DNA of 64,000 bases from Altericroceibacterium endophyticum (GCF_009827595.1 NZ_WTYT01000001.1:372001-436000); one strand, 5' to 3'. Counted from the stretch's first letter, positions 17,824-27,304 are shown. Numbers and translations are program-made. The notes: a model not told the origin generated them from the sequence alone.

Positions 17824-18729
17824 ATGACACATATTGTCTGCCTCGGTGAAGGGATGGTCGAAGAACGTTGCTCTGCCGATGGCGCGGCCATACGCTATTA
17901 TGGTGGCGATACGCTCAATACAGCAGTGCATCTTGCGCGGTTTGGGCATCGGGTAAGCTATGCGAGTGCGCTTGGGAGCGATCCTGAAAGCACCGCGCTT
18001 TGTCGATCCTGGAGCGAAGAGCAGCTCGACTGTTCTTTGATTCTCAGTCATCCGAGCCGCAAGGTCGGGCAGTACTATGTTCTGGTCGATGAAGAGGGCG
18101 AGCGCAGCTTTTCCTACGATCGTTCGATGAGCGCTGCGCGCGAAATGTTCACCCTTCCAGGCCAGGAGGATTGGCAGAACGATATCGCACATGCGGAATT
18201 GTTCGTTTTCTCACTCATATCTCTGGCTATCCTCCCCGATAACGGACGTGAGCAATTATTGCATCTGGCGGATCGCGTGCGTCGGAGCGGCGGGAAAGTG
18301 GCCTTTGACGGTAATTACCGACCGGCGCTTTGGGATACATCCGACCTGGCGAGAGAGTGGCGCGATCGGGCCATAGCCCTGTCTGATTTCGGACTTCCCA
18401 CTCTGGACGATGAACGTGCGCTGGGTGCCGAAGACGCTGGTTCGGTTGTTAACCACTGGCGCAGCGCAGGTTGCGGGGAATTGGTGGTTAAGCTTGGCGA
18501 AAAAGGATGTCTTTCTCAAACAGGAGACATCGTGCCGCCGGAACGCATTATGCGGCCAATTGATACCAGCGGGGCAGGGGATGCGTTTGACGCTGCTTAT
18601 CTGAGCGCCCGTCTTGCAGGGATCGATGCGATAGCGGCCTGTTCCGCAGGCCATCGGCTGGCAGGCTGGGTTATCCAGAGGCCGGGCGCTGTCCCAGCGC
18701 TGGATGATGCAGCACCTTACAGCGATTGA
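17824..18729 (+). CDS. kdgK: 2-keto-3-deoxygluconate kinase (PfkB family)
   Basis: 301-residue ribokinase-like sugar kinase. N-terminal IVCLGEGMVEE and YYGGDTLNTAVHLARFG form the sugar site; the C-terminal PfkB signature DTSGAGDAFDAAYLS contains catalytic Asp253. Placed directly behind manD, it should phosphorylate KDG to KDPG, the substrate of the Entner-Doudoroff aldolase. No eda gene is in the window. PfkB kinases are similar to one another, so the KDG assignment leans on context. Confidence 0.9.
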   Translation: MTHIVCLGEGMVEERCSADGAAIRYYGGDTLNTAVHLARFGHRVSYASALGSDPESTALCRSWSEEQLDCSLILSHPSRKVGQYYVLVDEEGERSFSYDRSMSAAREMFTLPGQEDWQNDIAHAELFVFSLISLAILPDNGREQLLHLADRVRRSGGKVAFDGNYRPALWDTSDLAREWRDRAIALSDFGLPTLDDERALGAEDAGSVVNHWRSAGCGELVVKLGEKGCLSQTGDIVPPERIMRPIDTSGAGDAFDAAYLSARLAGIDAIAACSAGHRLAGWVIQRPGAVPALDDAAPYSD

Positions 18730-18889
18730 GCGTTTCTTTGGCAGGGGTATCCTGCGTTCGTTCCAGTGTTGATCGGCTGACGCGGCGATCTGGGAGGAAG
18801 GCTGTCACGCGCCTGCATGAGGCCGCTGTGACATATCCCGGTGGCGATTATCCGAATTGGTGTGCCCATCCAGACGATTAAACAAGCAA

Positions 18890-18927
18890 CTCGGTAAGGC
18901 CGCTGCATTTGCAGCGGCCTTACCGAG
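18890..18927 (-). terminator. Strong hairpin terminator after the TonB receptor gene
   Basis: A perfect 17-bp stem, left arm 18890-18906 (CTCGGTAAGGCCGCTGC) and right arm 18911-18927, with a 4-nt loop. On the minus strand the stem is followed by TTGCTTGTTT. It lies 13 nt past the receptor stop and could also stop kdgK transcripts from the other side. Confidence 0.85.
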
Positions 18928-18940
18928 GCGTGGGAGCAGA

Positions 18941-21211
18941 TTAGTTATTCGCGCCGAAGCCGATGCGCAGGCGAATGCCGGCATAGCGGCGGTAATCACG
19001 TGCCAATGTCTGCACGACAGCCACATCCGAATATCCGTTGGTTGAAAAATTCGTGATTGATGAGGCGTATGTCGTATCGAAGAGATTGTTAACGAAGACC
19101 GACAGTTCCCAATTGCGGTTCTCTGCCTCACGCAGCCCGAATGAGGCATTTGCAATGCCGTAAGCGGGTTGAATGGTTTCGGGATCCTGACTCAGCGAAA
19201 AGTTCACGTCGTCCTGCCATGAATAATTGGCAGTAAAGAAGACATTGGCACTGTTCGTGACGGGCACTTCATAAGAACCGCCAACATTGAATTTGAACTC
19301 GGGGGAATTGGCAAGATCGCCGCCGCTCAAATCCTGGATCTGAGAAGTTGATCCGGGAATCGTCATGCAGCCTTCAGCTTCGGTCTGAAACGGATAGCAG
19401 GCAGCATCGGGGTAGGAGGTGATTGTCGCATCGACATAGGCCGCAGAACCGAACAGATCCAAGCCCTGAACCGGCCGGACCGATCCCTCGAACTCAATTC
19501 CCCTGGTCCGCAATTTGCCAACATTCTTCAGCACGAACTGCGGTACGCCAGCTGTGGAATCGACGCCCTGAGCCTGAAAATCACGATAGTCTGTCCAAAA
19601 ACCGGTGATGCTGAAAGAAGCACGGTTGTCCCAGAACCGGCCCTTCACACCTGTTTCATAGGAGACCGAGTGTTCAGGTTTGACCAAATTGTCGATGCTC
19701 GTCTGATCGAAGCCAGAGACAATATCATAGGCCTGCCCCTTGTAGCCGCTCGCGACCGAGGCATAGACCATAACGTCGTCAGCCACATAGTGCTGCAACG
19801 AGGCCTTGCCGGTCAGAGCGGTATCGCTCGCGTTACCTTCGTAAACGGCCGGGGGCGTTGAAAGGTTATCGCTGAAATAGACCCCCACTTTCTCGTGGTT
19901 GATGCGGCCGCCAAGCGTCAGGCTGGTCGAAGGGCTGAGATCATAACCGAGTTGAGCAAATGCGGCGAGAGTCTCCGTCGATGCAGTCGAGTCCCAGTTG
20001 CGTCGCAGAAATGAAAGATAAGGCGCAGTTTCACGGGTGAACGTACGGTCAGTGTCGCCATTGGCGTAATAGAGCCCAACCAGATAATCGAAAACCCCGG
20101 TTGCAGGCGATGTCAGGCGTAGTTCCTGCGCGAACTGCGTGGCTTTATAGGGCCCGCTTTGATAGAGCGTAGGTGCTGCTGAGAAGTCGAGATCATTGCC
20201 CGTATTGAGATGCCAGTACTGATAGCTCGTTACGGAGGTCAGACTGGCGAAGCCCAGATCGAAATCAGCCTTTGCAGCCAATACATATTGACGGCTGTCG
20301 GCAATCTTTGGATCGCTCAGGCGTACCTTGTCGTTCCCAAGACCAACATCGACACCGGTTGTATCGATTGGTTGACCATTCTGGAGCACGCCCGGGGCCA
20401 GATAATAATATGTCTGCTGGCTGCCATTGGAATTGGTTTTGCTAAAATTGCCGGTCAGCGCCAGATCCATGATTCCGGAAGAGTAAGTCAGCTTGCCGGA
20501 AACGCCGTAGCTTTCTTCAGCATTGACCTTCTCATCCGTTTCCAGATTCGTAATGTAGCCGTCACGATCGGAATAATATCCGTTCAGACGGAAGCCCAGA
20601 TCAGGGGTGAGGGGGCCGGAGAGCATGGCGACCACCTTCTGCTGGTCATCATCGGTAACGGTCCCTTCAACATAGCCGCTGAACGTGCTTGTTGGACCTT
20701 TAGTCACGATATTGATGACGCCGGCTGAGGCGTTCTTGCCAAAGAGCGAGTCCTGCGGACCACGCAATACCTCGATGCGGGCAACGTCGCTCAGAGGGCC
20801 AAAGGCCTGACTTTGCTGGAGAAGAGCAACATCGTCGACAACTACTGATACCGAAGGTTCGATGCTGGTCGAGAAGCCAAAGGTACCGATGCCGCGCATT
20901 GAGACTGTGGACGACGCAGAATTGCCGCCGTCAGTGACGGTTACCGATGGAGACAGGCGGGTAAGATCACTGAAATCGGTGACCTGTGCGGCGTCAAGCT
21001 GTGTCTCGTCAATTGCCGAAATAGCAGTCGGAACAGACAGAATATCCTGAGTGCGCTTCTGGCCGGTAACCAGAATGATATTATCCATATCAGACCCTGC
21101 GTTTGCGCCCTCGCTGTCGCTCTGCTGCTGAGCCGATGCGGCCGTAGCGGTGAGCGCAATTGCGGAGATCCCCGCAGCCAGCCCGAATCTTGCTAGATAT
21201 ACTAACCTCAC
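18941..21211 (-). CDS. TonB-dependent outer-membrane receptor
   Basis: About 756 residues. A GTG start at 21211 is preferred: AGGGAG lies 6-7 nt upstream and the product begins with a clean signal peptide (VRLVYLARFGLAAGISAIAL, cleavage after ASA). Starts at 21217 and 21250 are also open. Next come a TonB-box-like ILVTGQKR, a plug domain (VPTAISAIDETQL, EVLRGPQDSLFGKNASAGVIN, of which RGPQDSLFGKNA is the plug signature), and a 22-strand barrel ending in a C-terminal aromatic-poor strand RLRIGFGANN. It should import a bulky ligand across the outer membrane. Its position back to back with a secreted esterase and GH2 enzyme suggests a plant glucuronide or uronate-containing oligosaccharide. Confidence 0.93.
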   Translation of the reverse strand: MRLVYLARFGLAAGISAIALTATAASAQQQSDSEGANAGSDMDNIILVTGQKRTQDILSVPTAISAIDETQLDAAQVTDFSDLTRLSPSVTVTDGGNSASSTVSMRGIGTFGFSTSIEPSVSVVVDDVALLQQSQAFGPLSDVARIEVLRGPQDSLFGKNASAGVINIVTKGPTSTFSGYVEGTVTDDDQQKVVAMLSGPLTPDLGFRLNGYYSDRDGYITNLETDEKVNAEESYGVSGKLTYSSGIMDLALTGNFSKTNSNGSQQTYYYLAPGVLQNGQPIDTTGVDVGLGNDKVRLSDPKIADSRQYVLAAKADFDLGFASLTSVTSYQYWHLNTGNDLDFSAAPTLYQSGPYKATQFAQELRLTSPATGVFDYLVGLYYANGDTDRTFTRETAPYLSFLRRNWDSTASTETLAAFAQLGYDLSPSTSLTLGGRINHEKVGVYFSDNLSTPPAVYEGNASDTALTGKASLQHYVADDVMVYASVASGYKGQAYDIVSGFDQTSIDNLVKPEHSVSYETGVKGRFWDNRASFSITGFWTDYRDFQAQGVDSTAGVPQFVLKNVGKLRTRGIEFEGSVRPVQGLDLFGSAAYVDATITSYPDAACYPFQTEAEGCMTIPGSTSQIQDLSGGDLANSPEFKFNVGGSYEVPVTNSANVFFTANYSWQDDVNFSLSQDPETIQPAYGIANASFGLREAENRNWELSVFVNNLFDTTYASSITNFSTNGYSDVAVVQTLARDYRRYAGIRLRIGFGANN

Positions 21212-21307
21212 TTCCATCTCCCTGTACGTGCCGACATCATGGTCGGACAATTATTGTTGATGGGGCGTATCATTGTCTGAGAAATAGGTAAAGCCAGTTT
21301 TCGATTA

Positions 21308-21469
21308 TGGTATGACCAGAGGGTAAATTGCAGGTGGGGTGGTGCCGAAAAATAGATCTGAGCCAAGTTGTTTCTCTAAGCAAATACGGCATCAGGCATC
21401 TGCCTAAGTTAATGCTGGTACTTGCAAAGGCCTTGCTAAGAATTTTCCTACATCCTATTGGTCAGGCCA
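21308..21469. promoter_or_regulatory. Divergent control region receptor/esterase with two operator-like boxes
   Basis: TGGTATGACCA (21308-21318) fits TGGTnnnACCA exactly, and TTGGTCAGGCCA (21458-21469) closely matches the reverse complements of the boxes upstream of manD (TTGGTCTGTCAA, CTGGCCTGTCAA). This suggests the same GntR-type regulator acts on both promoter regions of the locus. Confidence 0.45.
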
Positions 21470-21513
21470 CTTAACGAGGCATGGCAAAAATTGTCAGCAC
21501 CAAGAGGATAGCA

Positions 21514-23118
21514 ATGGTTAGGCAAAGAGCTCTCAAAATCGCAGTGGCGCTGATGGTGTCCATCGGGCCCGTTACAACGCTTGATGCGCAGCCGATCACC
21601 GTCAATGATGGGAAAATCGAGGGGCGGCGAATTGCGGGGGGAGTGCATGCCTATCTTGGAATTCCCTTCGCTGCGCCTCCGGTTCGGGATTTGCGCTGGC
21701 GGGCGCCAACGCCTGCTGAGCCCTGGGAAGGCATCCTTCATGCGGACCGGGCGCCACCTCAATGCATGCAACCTCAGCGCGGAATTCTCACGAACCAATA
21801 TTCCGGAGCCGAGATCACCAGTGAAGACTGCCTTTATCTCAATGTCTGGGCGAAACCAGGTCTGAAAGAGGCTCCGGTAATTGTCTATCTCCACGGGGGT
21901 GGCTTCTTTGTGGGCTCAGGCTCGATGCCGCTCTATCGGGGAGAGCATCTCGCCGAGAAAGACGTCGTGGTCGTCAATCCGAATTACCGGCTGGGGCCTC
22001 TCGGTCTTCTTGCACATCCTCAACTCACAGAAGAATCACCCCATAACAGTTCCGGAGATTACGGGTTTCTGGATCAGATCGCAGCGCTGCGCTGGGTTCA
22101 GGAGAATATTGCCGCTTTTGGTGGAGATCCATCGAATGTCACCATCGTTGGTCAGTCAGCTGGTTCGATGTCGGTGCTGGTATTACAGGCCAGCCCTTTA
22201 GCCGCCGGTTTGTTTGATAAAGCGGTTGGCATGAGCGGGGCTCTCATTGGCGGGGCCGGCCCAGCAAAGCTCATGACGCTTGATGAGGCAGAGGAAGAAG
22301 GTCTGGCTCTGCAAGCAGTCTGGGGGGCACAATCTCTGGAGGACTTAAGGGCACTTCCCGCGGATAGGCTGGTCGCTCCGCGTAGCCCCGGTTCCCCTCG
22401 TTTGGGGCCGATTGAGGACGGCTACGTTCTGCCCGAAGCGATCGATCAGATTTTTGCCCGCTCCGAGCAAAATGACGTTCCTCTGATCGTTGGTTTCACG
22501 AAGGACGAAGCGTTCGGTGGTTTCGGCCCCGTTTCGGGACTTGAGGAATACCGGAAAAGGGCCCGGGATCTATTTGGCGATAAGGCGCCGCAGTTTCTTG
22601 AGCTCTATCCGGCCTCCAGCGATGAGCAGGCCATGGCGCAGGCACGGGCCGCCAGCCGGGATGCTACTATGGTTTCCTCCATGGATCTGTGGGCGCGCGC
22701 TCAAACCGAAACCGGGAATGCCCCAGTATATAGCTACATGTTCGCAAGGCCTCATAGCTATGCAAAAGGGGCGACTATTCCCGATATCGACCAGGATACA
22801 GCCGGTGCTTATCATACGTCCGGCGTGCCTTTCTGGCTGGGCACATTGGAAAGCTTCAACCGCTTTCGTACAATGCGGGAATGGACGGCAGACGATGTTG
22901 CGGTGAGCAACAGCATGATGGATTTGCTTGTCGCATTTGCAAAGACCGGGCGTCCGGATAGCGGAAAAATGAGCTTGCCGAAGTTCGACGCTAAAGAGCC
23001 GGAATTGCTTGAAATTGGCCAGGATATGAAAATGGCACCCTGGCCCGAAGAGCGCAAACTCAACTTTTTCCGAAATATTGCAAAGCAATCTGTACTCGCC
23101 AGCACGGGGCAGGATTGA
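21514..23118 (+). CDS. Secreted type-B carboxylesterase
   Basis: 534 residues from the ATG at 21514, chosen because AAGAGGA ends 5 nt upstream and the product starts with a signal peptide (cleavage after LDA). Alpha/beta-hydrolase features: YLGIPFAAPP, SEDCLYLNVW, the oxyanion loop VYLHGGGFFVGSG and the nucleophile elbow GQSAG with Ser215; the family's Glu and His are expected near TKDEAFGG and AYHTSGVPFW. Type-B esterases cleave carboxylic esters of varied alcohols. In this locus a plausible role is removing methyl or acyl/aryl ester groups from a glucuronide before GH2 cleavage; this is inference. It precedes the GH2 gene by 156 nt without a visible terminator. Confidence 0.92.
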   Translation: MVRQRALKIAVALMVSIGPVTTLDAQPITVNDGKIEGRRIAGGVHAYLGIPFAAPPVRDLRWRAPTPAEPWEGILHADRAPPQCMQPQRGILTNQYSGAEITSEDCLYLNVWAKPGLKEAPVIVYLHGGGFFVGSGSMPLYRGEHLAEKDVVVVNPNYRLGPLGLLAHPQLTEESPHNSSGDYGFLDQIAALRWVQENIAAFGGDPSNVTIVGQSAGSMSVLVLQASPLAAGLFDKAVGMSGALIGGAGPAKLMTLDEAEEEGLALQAVWGAQSLEDLRALPADRLVAPRSPGSPRLGPIEDGYVLPEAIDQIFARSEQNDVPLIVGFTKDEAFGGFGPVSGLEEYRKRARDLFGDKAPQFLELYPASSDEQAMAQARAASRDATMVSSMDLWARAQTETGNAPVYSYMFARPHSYAKGATIPDIDQDTAGAYHTSGVPFWLGTLESFNRFRTMREWTADDVAVSNSMMDLLVAFAKTGRPDSGKMSLPKFDAKEPELLEIGQDMKMAPWPEERKLNFFRNIAKQSVLASTGQD

Positions 23119-23274
23119 AATAGTAAAAGGAAAGGTCCGAAGTATTCATTCAAGTTATGCCCTGCTTAGACATTAAACTTCCGTGCAGAGCATGCAGCGA
23201 ACAATGCCTTTTCTTTTTTCAATTTTCCGGAGCGACAACACCTCCGGCAACTTTTCGACAATCAAGGTGATCCT

Positions 23275-25971
23275 ATGAAAGTTCTCGCTTCAGTCAGCCT
23301 GGCAGTTCTGGGCCTCGCAAGCCTGCCGGGAACCGGCCATGCGCAAGATGCCATTGCCGCCGCGAACACTCCTGCACCTGATCGGCGCAGCACGATCTCC
23401 TTGTCCAAAGGCTGGCAGTTTAACCTCGTTGGAACGGCAGAGAATGGTGACGATCGCCCAAAAGAGGGCAATTGGGAAACTGTCTCTGTTCCGCACAGCT
23501 GGAACCGTATCGGCTACTATAAAGCTGACACGGTGAATGACCGCATCAATACAGAGGATAATGTCAACAAGACGCAAGGCATCGGGTGGTATTATCTGGA
23601 GTTCGAGGCGCCCGCCGCGACTAACGGACAGCGAGCGTTCCTGGAGTTCGACGCGGCCAGTCGCTCGGCCGAAGTCTGGCTCAATGGGCAGCCTGTGGGC
23701 GAGAATCGCAACCCCTTCGGGCGATTCCGGCTTGATGTCACCGACGCACTCAAGTTCGGCGCTGGCAATACTCTTTACGTCAAAGTTGACAACAGCGCGC
23801 CTGTCGATGGAGCGAGTACCGAAGACACTTTGCCGCTTACAGGCGACTTCTTCGTACGCGGCGGGCTTTACCGTCCGGTCAATCTGATCATAACCGAACC
23901 TGTCCATATCGATCTGCTCGATAGCGGAGGTCCGGGCGTTTACGCGCGCACCGAATTTATCGAGGGCGAAGCGGCGAGCGTGAATGTTCGCACTTTGGTG
24001 AAAAATGATGCGGCCACCCCTCAGCCGATCGCTGTAATTACCAGCCTGCTCGATGCGAGTGGGAGGGAAGTAGCAACCCGGAATGATAAATTGTCCCTTG
24101 GTGCTGGAGAGCAAGGCGAGGTCAGCGGTGACTTGCGGGTAAACGACCCTCATCTCTGGCAAGGGACTGAGGACCCCTATCTCTATTCTCTCCGTACGGA
24201 AATCCGCTCAATCGACGGTAAGCTGCTTGACGCGCTCAACCAGAATTTCGGCCTGCGCACTGTGGAACTTGATCCCGAGCGGGGCTTCCTTCTGAATGGC
24301 AAACCTTATCGCCTGCTCGGTGCGGGACTGCATCAGGATAATGAGCAGTCCGGCTGGGCGCTGAGCGAGGAGGAAGTGGCTCTCACAATGGAAACCGCGC
24401 GCGAAATGGGCGCAAATGCGCTCAGGCTTTCGCATTATCAGCATGGGAGTCCAATTCACGATTTGGCGGACAAATACGGGATCGTGCTGTGGGACGAGAT
24501 CGCACTGGTGACGGCATGGACAACAAATGACGACCAGACCGTAGCGCCAGAGAAACTCCGCGCAAACGCGCGCCAACAGATCCGGGATATGGTCCGGCAG
24601 AATTACAACCATCCTTCCGTCGCGGTCTGGGGTATCGCCAATGAGGTTGATTTCGGTCCCACACGCCCGGATTTTCTTGGTCGTCCCCCAGCCAAGGTCC
24701 CATCGCCGCGCTCCTTGCTGAGCGAATTATATGAGGTTACCAAAGCAATCGATCCGACCAGATCAGTGGTGCTGGCTCAATGCTGCGAATTGCGGGTTGA
24801 GGATGGCGTTCCTGTCGTCGCCGACCTTGTCGATGCAGTCGGCGCAAACCGATATTTTGGCTGGTATTATGGAAAACCATCGGATCTGGGCCCGCATCTG
24901 GACAAACTGCTCGCCACGCATCCTGATAAACCTCTGGCGGTCAGTGAGATTGGTGCAGGTGGATCAATTGATCTGCATACCGACAATCCGCTTGGTGGCC
25001 CGATTGATATGGGCGGAAGTACGCAGCCAGAAGAATTTCAGACCTGGCTGCATGAGCAAAGCTGGCAGCAGTTAAAGGATCGCGACTATCTGTGGGGTGT
25101 TTTCCTGTGGAATGCGATCGACTTCGGCACGTCGGTTCGGCAGGAAGGAAACTCCGTCGATATCAACACCAAAGGCCTGGTGACTTACGACCGCGCAATC
25201 CGCAAGGACGCCTGGTATTTCTATCGAGCTAATTGGTCGGATGAGCCCACGGTCCACATAACCGGTCGCCGCTATATCGACCGTGCCTATCCCGTTACGG
25301 ATATTCGGGTTCACAGCAACGCTGACAGCACCTCGCTCACGCTGAATGGCCGTGATCTTGGCACCCTGAACGATTGTCCGGAAATGGTATGCGTTTGGCA
25401 GGACGTTCGGCTGACGCCAGGAACCAACATCGTGCGCGCCATGGGTTCTTTTGACGGTCGTGAAGTCGAAGATGAGATTTCGTGGCAGCTTGGTGCATCG
25501 CAGGTTGGTGCCTTCAGGATCGACAGCGGCGCCATTCTCGCTGCAGATGCACCAGTTCAGTTTGGCTCGGATAATTTCTTCCAGGGCGGCGTGGCTGGTA
25601 CGGCGGATACGCTGCGCAGGGGGCGTCCACCTATCCGGGCCGACATAGCCCAAACCGATCGCCGGGATATTGTGGCGACGTTCCGGACAGGTGATTTTGA
25701 ATATCACGTTCCCACCGAAAAAGGCGCCTACTGCGTGACACTTACTTTCGTAGAGCCAGAAGCGAATCCAGGCGAACGAGTGTTCAATGTAAAGGCGAAC
25801 GGGAAGCTCGTTCTGCCCGCCTACGATATAAGCCGGCAGGCCGGAGGTGTGCTTACGGCGGTGAAGGAAAGCTTCGAGATTCGATCGGAAAGTGATAAAT
25901 TGACACTCGATTTTGACCCCGTGACCGGTGCTGCAATTGTGTCGGCGATCGAAGTCGAACCTCTTCGTTAG
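23275..25971 (+). CDS. Secreted glycoside hydrolase family 2 enzyme with malectin-like C-terminal domain
   Basis: 898 residues. A Sec signal peptide (cleavage after GHA, about residue 23) is followed by the GH2 sugar-binding jelly roll (about 45-215; WYYLEFEAP, AEVWLNGQPVGE), an Ig-like domain, and a TIM barrel with the acid/base in GIANEVDF (Glu457) and the nucleophile in AVSEIGAG (Glu558). After a linker, residues about 745-898 look like a malectin-type carbohydrate-binding domain (YCVTLTFVEPEANPGERVFNV, in part LTFVEPEANPGERVF). GH2 covers beta-galactosidase, beta-mannosidase, beta-glucuronidase and others. Beside uxaC/uxuB/manD, beta-glucuronidase is favoured, but beta-galactosidase-type sequence features (HPSVAVWG) do not decide it. 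Confidence 0.92.
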   Translation: MKVLASVSLAVLGLASLPGTGHAQDAIAAANTPAPDRRSTISLSKGWQFNLVGTAENGDDRPKEGNWETVSVPHSWNRIGYYKADTVNDRINTEDNVNKTQGIGWYYLEFEAPAATNGQRAFLEFDAASRSAEVWLNGQPVGENRNPFGRFRLDVTDALKFGAGNTLYVKVDNSAPVDGASTEDTLPLTGDFFVRGGLYRPVNLIITEPVHIDLLDSGGPGVYARTEFIEGEAASVNVRTLVKNDAATPQPIAVITSLLDASGREVATRNDKLSLGAGEQGEVSGDLRVNDPHLWQGTEDPYLYSLRTEIRSIDGKLLDALNQNFGLRTVELDPERGFLLNGKPYRLLGAGLHQDNEQSGWALSEEEVALTMETAREMGANALRLSHYQHGSPIHDLADKYGIVLWDEIALVTAWTTNDDQTVAPEKLRANARQQIRDMVRQNYNHPSVAVWGIANEVDFGPTRPDFLGRPPAKVPSPRSLLSELYEVTKAIDPTRSVVLAQCCELRVEDGVPVVADLVDAVGANRYFGWYYGKPSDLGPHLDKLLATHPDKPLAVSEIGAGGSIDLHTDNPLGGPIDMGGSTQPEEFQTWLHEQSWQQLKDRDYLWGVFLWNAIDFGTSVRQEGNSVDINTKGLVTYDRAIRKDAWYFYRANWSDEPTVHITGRRYIDRAYPVTDIRVHSNADSTSLTLNGRDLGTLNDCPEMVCVWQDVRLTPGTNIVRAMGSFDGREVEDEISWQLGASQVGAFRIDSGAILAADAPVQFGSDNFFQGGVAGTADTLRRGRPPIRADIAQTDRRDIVATFRTGDFEYHVPTEKGAYCVTLTFVEPEANPGERVFNVKANGKLVLPAYDISRQAGGVLTAVKESFEIRSESDKLTLDFDPVTGAAIVSAIEVEPLR

Positions 25972-26798
25972 CAAGGAGCAAGTCGATGGTCGAATTCAGC
26001 AGGAGGCAGACGCCCTCCTATTTCTTCAGCTTGCTCAAACGCAGACAATTGAAGCGAAGGGGCTCCAGCTCAGAGCTGACTTGTCGCTTGGTCGTTCTGT
26101 GATCCTCGTCCCGCAGCTCCATCTCTTCAATTTCGTAGATGGGCTGAGCCGAAGGGAATACCCCTTCGGCTTGAGATTCCAGTCAGCAGAAATTATCGGC
26201 CCTTTCGCCCACGAGAAATGATTCCGGCACCGGCCTCGATCTCGTCTCGCGAGAGGGTGAGCGGCTTGCCTGCCTTGACCTTGAGAGCACTAGAGGATTC
26301 CGCCAGATCCAACACCGTCTAAACGGGAATCCGCTCATCCCTTCATCCAAGATGGCGGCGATACATCTTCTTTGAACCGGCTAGCCGCACGTGACCTTGG
26401 CGCGCGACTGCGGGCGCGGGGCGAGGACTGACCACGGTGGTAGGCGTGCGGTCGATGCTGGCGAGGCGGATCTGAACTAAGGCTAAGCGGCTGCATTTGT
26501 TGGCGGGCCGGAGACGGCGAAACGGAGAACGACATCTACGTTATTGCCCTCCAAATTCATTAATGTTGCCGGTCACATCCCGGTGCGAAAATTGTCTTGC
26601 ATCCGATAGAAACCCCGCAAGCGGACGTTCGTCATGTTTGCAGCGAATGACTGGAGCGAGCCCATTCTAACGGATGCTGCAGCTTGGAGGAATGTCACAT
26701 TTGCTGCATAAAAACCATCTGAGAGATTCAGTTTACGCAACTGCACTGCTTGGTTTCGGCAACGTCGAAAGCCAGACGTGCGTTCAGTGAAGTCAGCC
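25972..26798. other. Gene-poor stretch with short unassigned reading frames
   Basis: No convincing gene in 827 bases. Two minus-strand segments read like protein tails: one ends KAGKPLTLSRDEIEAGAG-IISRGRKGR at 26193 and is closed upstream by TAG near 26318; another reads YEIEEMELRDEDH and ends at about 26014. Neither has a start with a ribosome site. They may be remnants of lost genes. The rest shows nothing recognisable. Confidence 0.4.
26147..26171. terminator. Perfect hairpin downstream of the GH2 gene
   Basis: AGCCGAAGGG (26147-26156) and CCCTTCGGCT (26162-26171) form a 10-bp stem with a 5-nt loop, 176 nt after the GH2 stop. There is no T-run on either side, so it may be a transcript-end stabiliser rather than a true terminator. 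Confidence 0.35.
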
Positions 26799-27304
26799 TC
26801 ACTTGGCGTTTCGTAATACCTTTCGGATGTAGGTGTTCGCAGAACGGAAATGCGATGGACCAGACGCCTCTGCGTACCGGCCAAGCGTCCATTTTCCGGT
26901 CCAGGCGTGCGCGCCACTGGTGTAGAGCGTATCCTCGTCTTGTGCTGCAATGAACTGGCGCAACTTGTCACAAGCGGTTTCAAAACCGGCAAGCAGGACT
27001 GACCACGGCGTCTGATTGCCTTTTGCGTACAGACGCGCGTTGTATTCTTTTAGCTGGTTCCATTTGTAGCCTTTGGCGGGCACATGAACCTCGCGACCCG
27101 CAACTCCGTTTCATACCAACCGTGAAACATGCCCATCCAGTGGGTGCGGTGTGCGATCACACCCTTGATCGTGGCGTCATCATCGGGGGCCGACCAAGAG
27201 GCTTTTGCTTCGTCGACGCCATCAAGCGTTTTGCGGAGCTTGGCCAATTCCTTATCGAAAACGGCAAGTAAGTCAGTCTTGTTGGTCGCTGCGGGCATGC
27301 CCAA
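26799..27304 (-). pseudogene. Frameshifted ClbS/DfsB-family (DinB-like four-helix) protein gene
   Basis: The 5' frame from 27304 reads MPAATNKTDLLAVFDKELAKL ... HRTHWMGMFHGWYETELRVA and then leaves the family; the 3' frame picks up with VHVPAKGYKWNQLKEYNARLY ... WTGKWTLGRYAEASGPSHFRSA and ends at 26799. Joined, the two halves make one protein of about 167 residues with the ClbS/DfsB hallmarks (GYKWNQL, P-W-T-G-K-W-T-L-G-R-like, SHFR). The switch lies near 27085-27095 and needs one added base. The family includes ClbS, which hydrolyses the colibactin warhead, and many uncharacterised members. Either a recent loss or a sequence error. Confidence 0.75.

Noticed and set aside
18768-18881. Plus-strand reading ending VTYPGGDYPNWCAHPDD after kdgK
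   Set aside because: Protein-like ending, but no start, no family match and only 37 codons; possible remnant, not callable.
26573-26992. 139-codon minus-strand frame
   Set aside because: It overlaps the ClbS/DfsB remnant in another frame and shows no recognisable domain.
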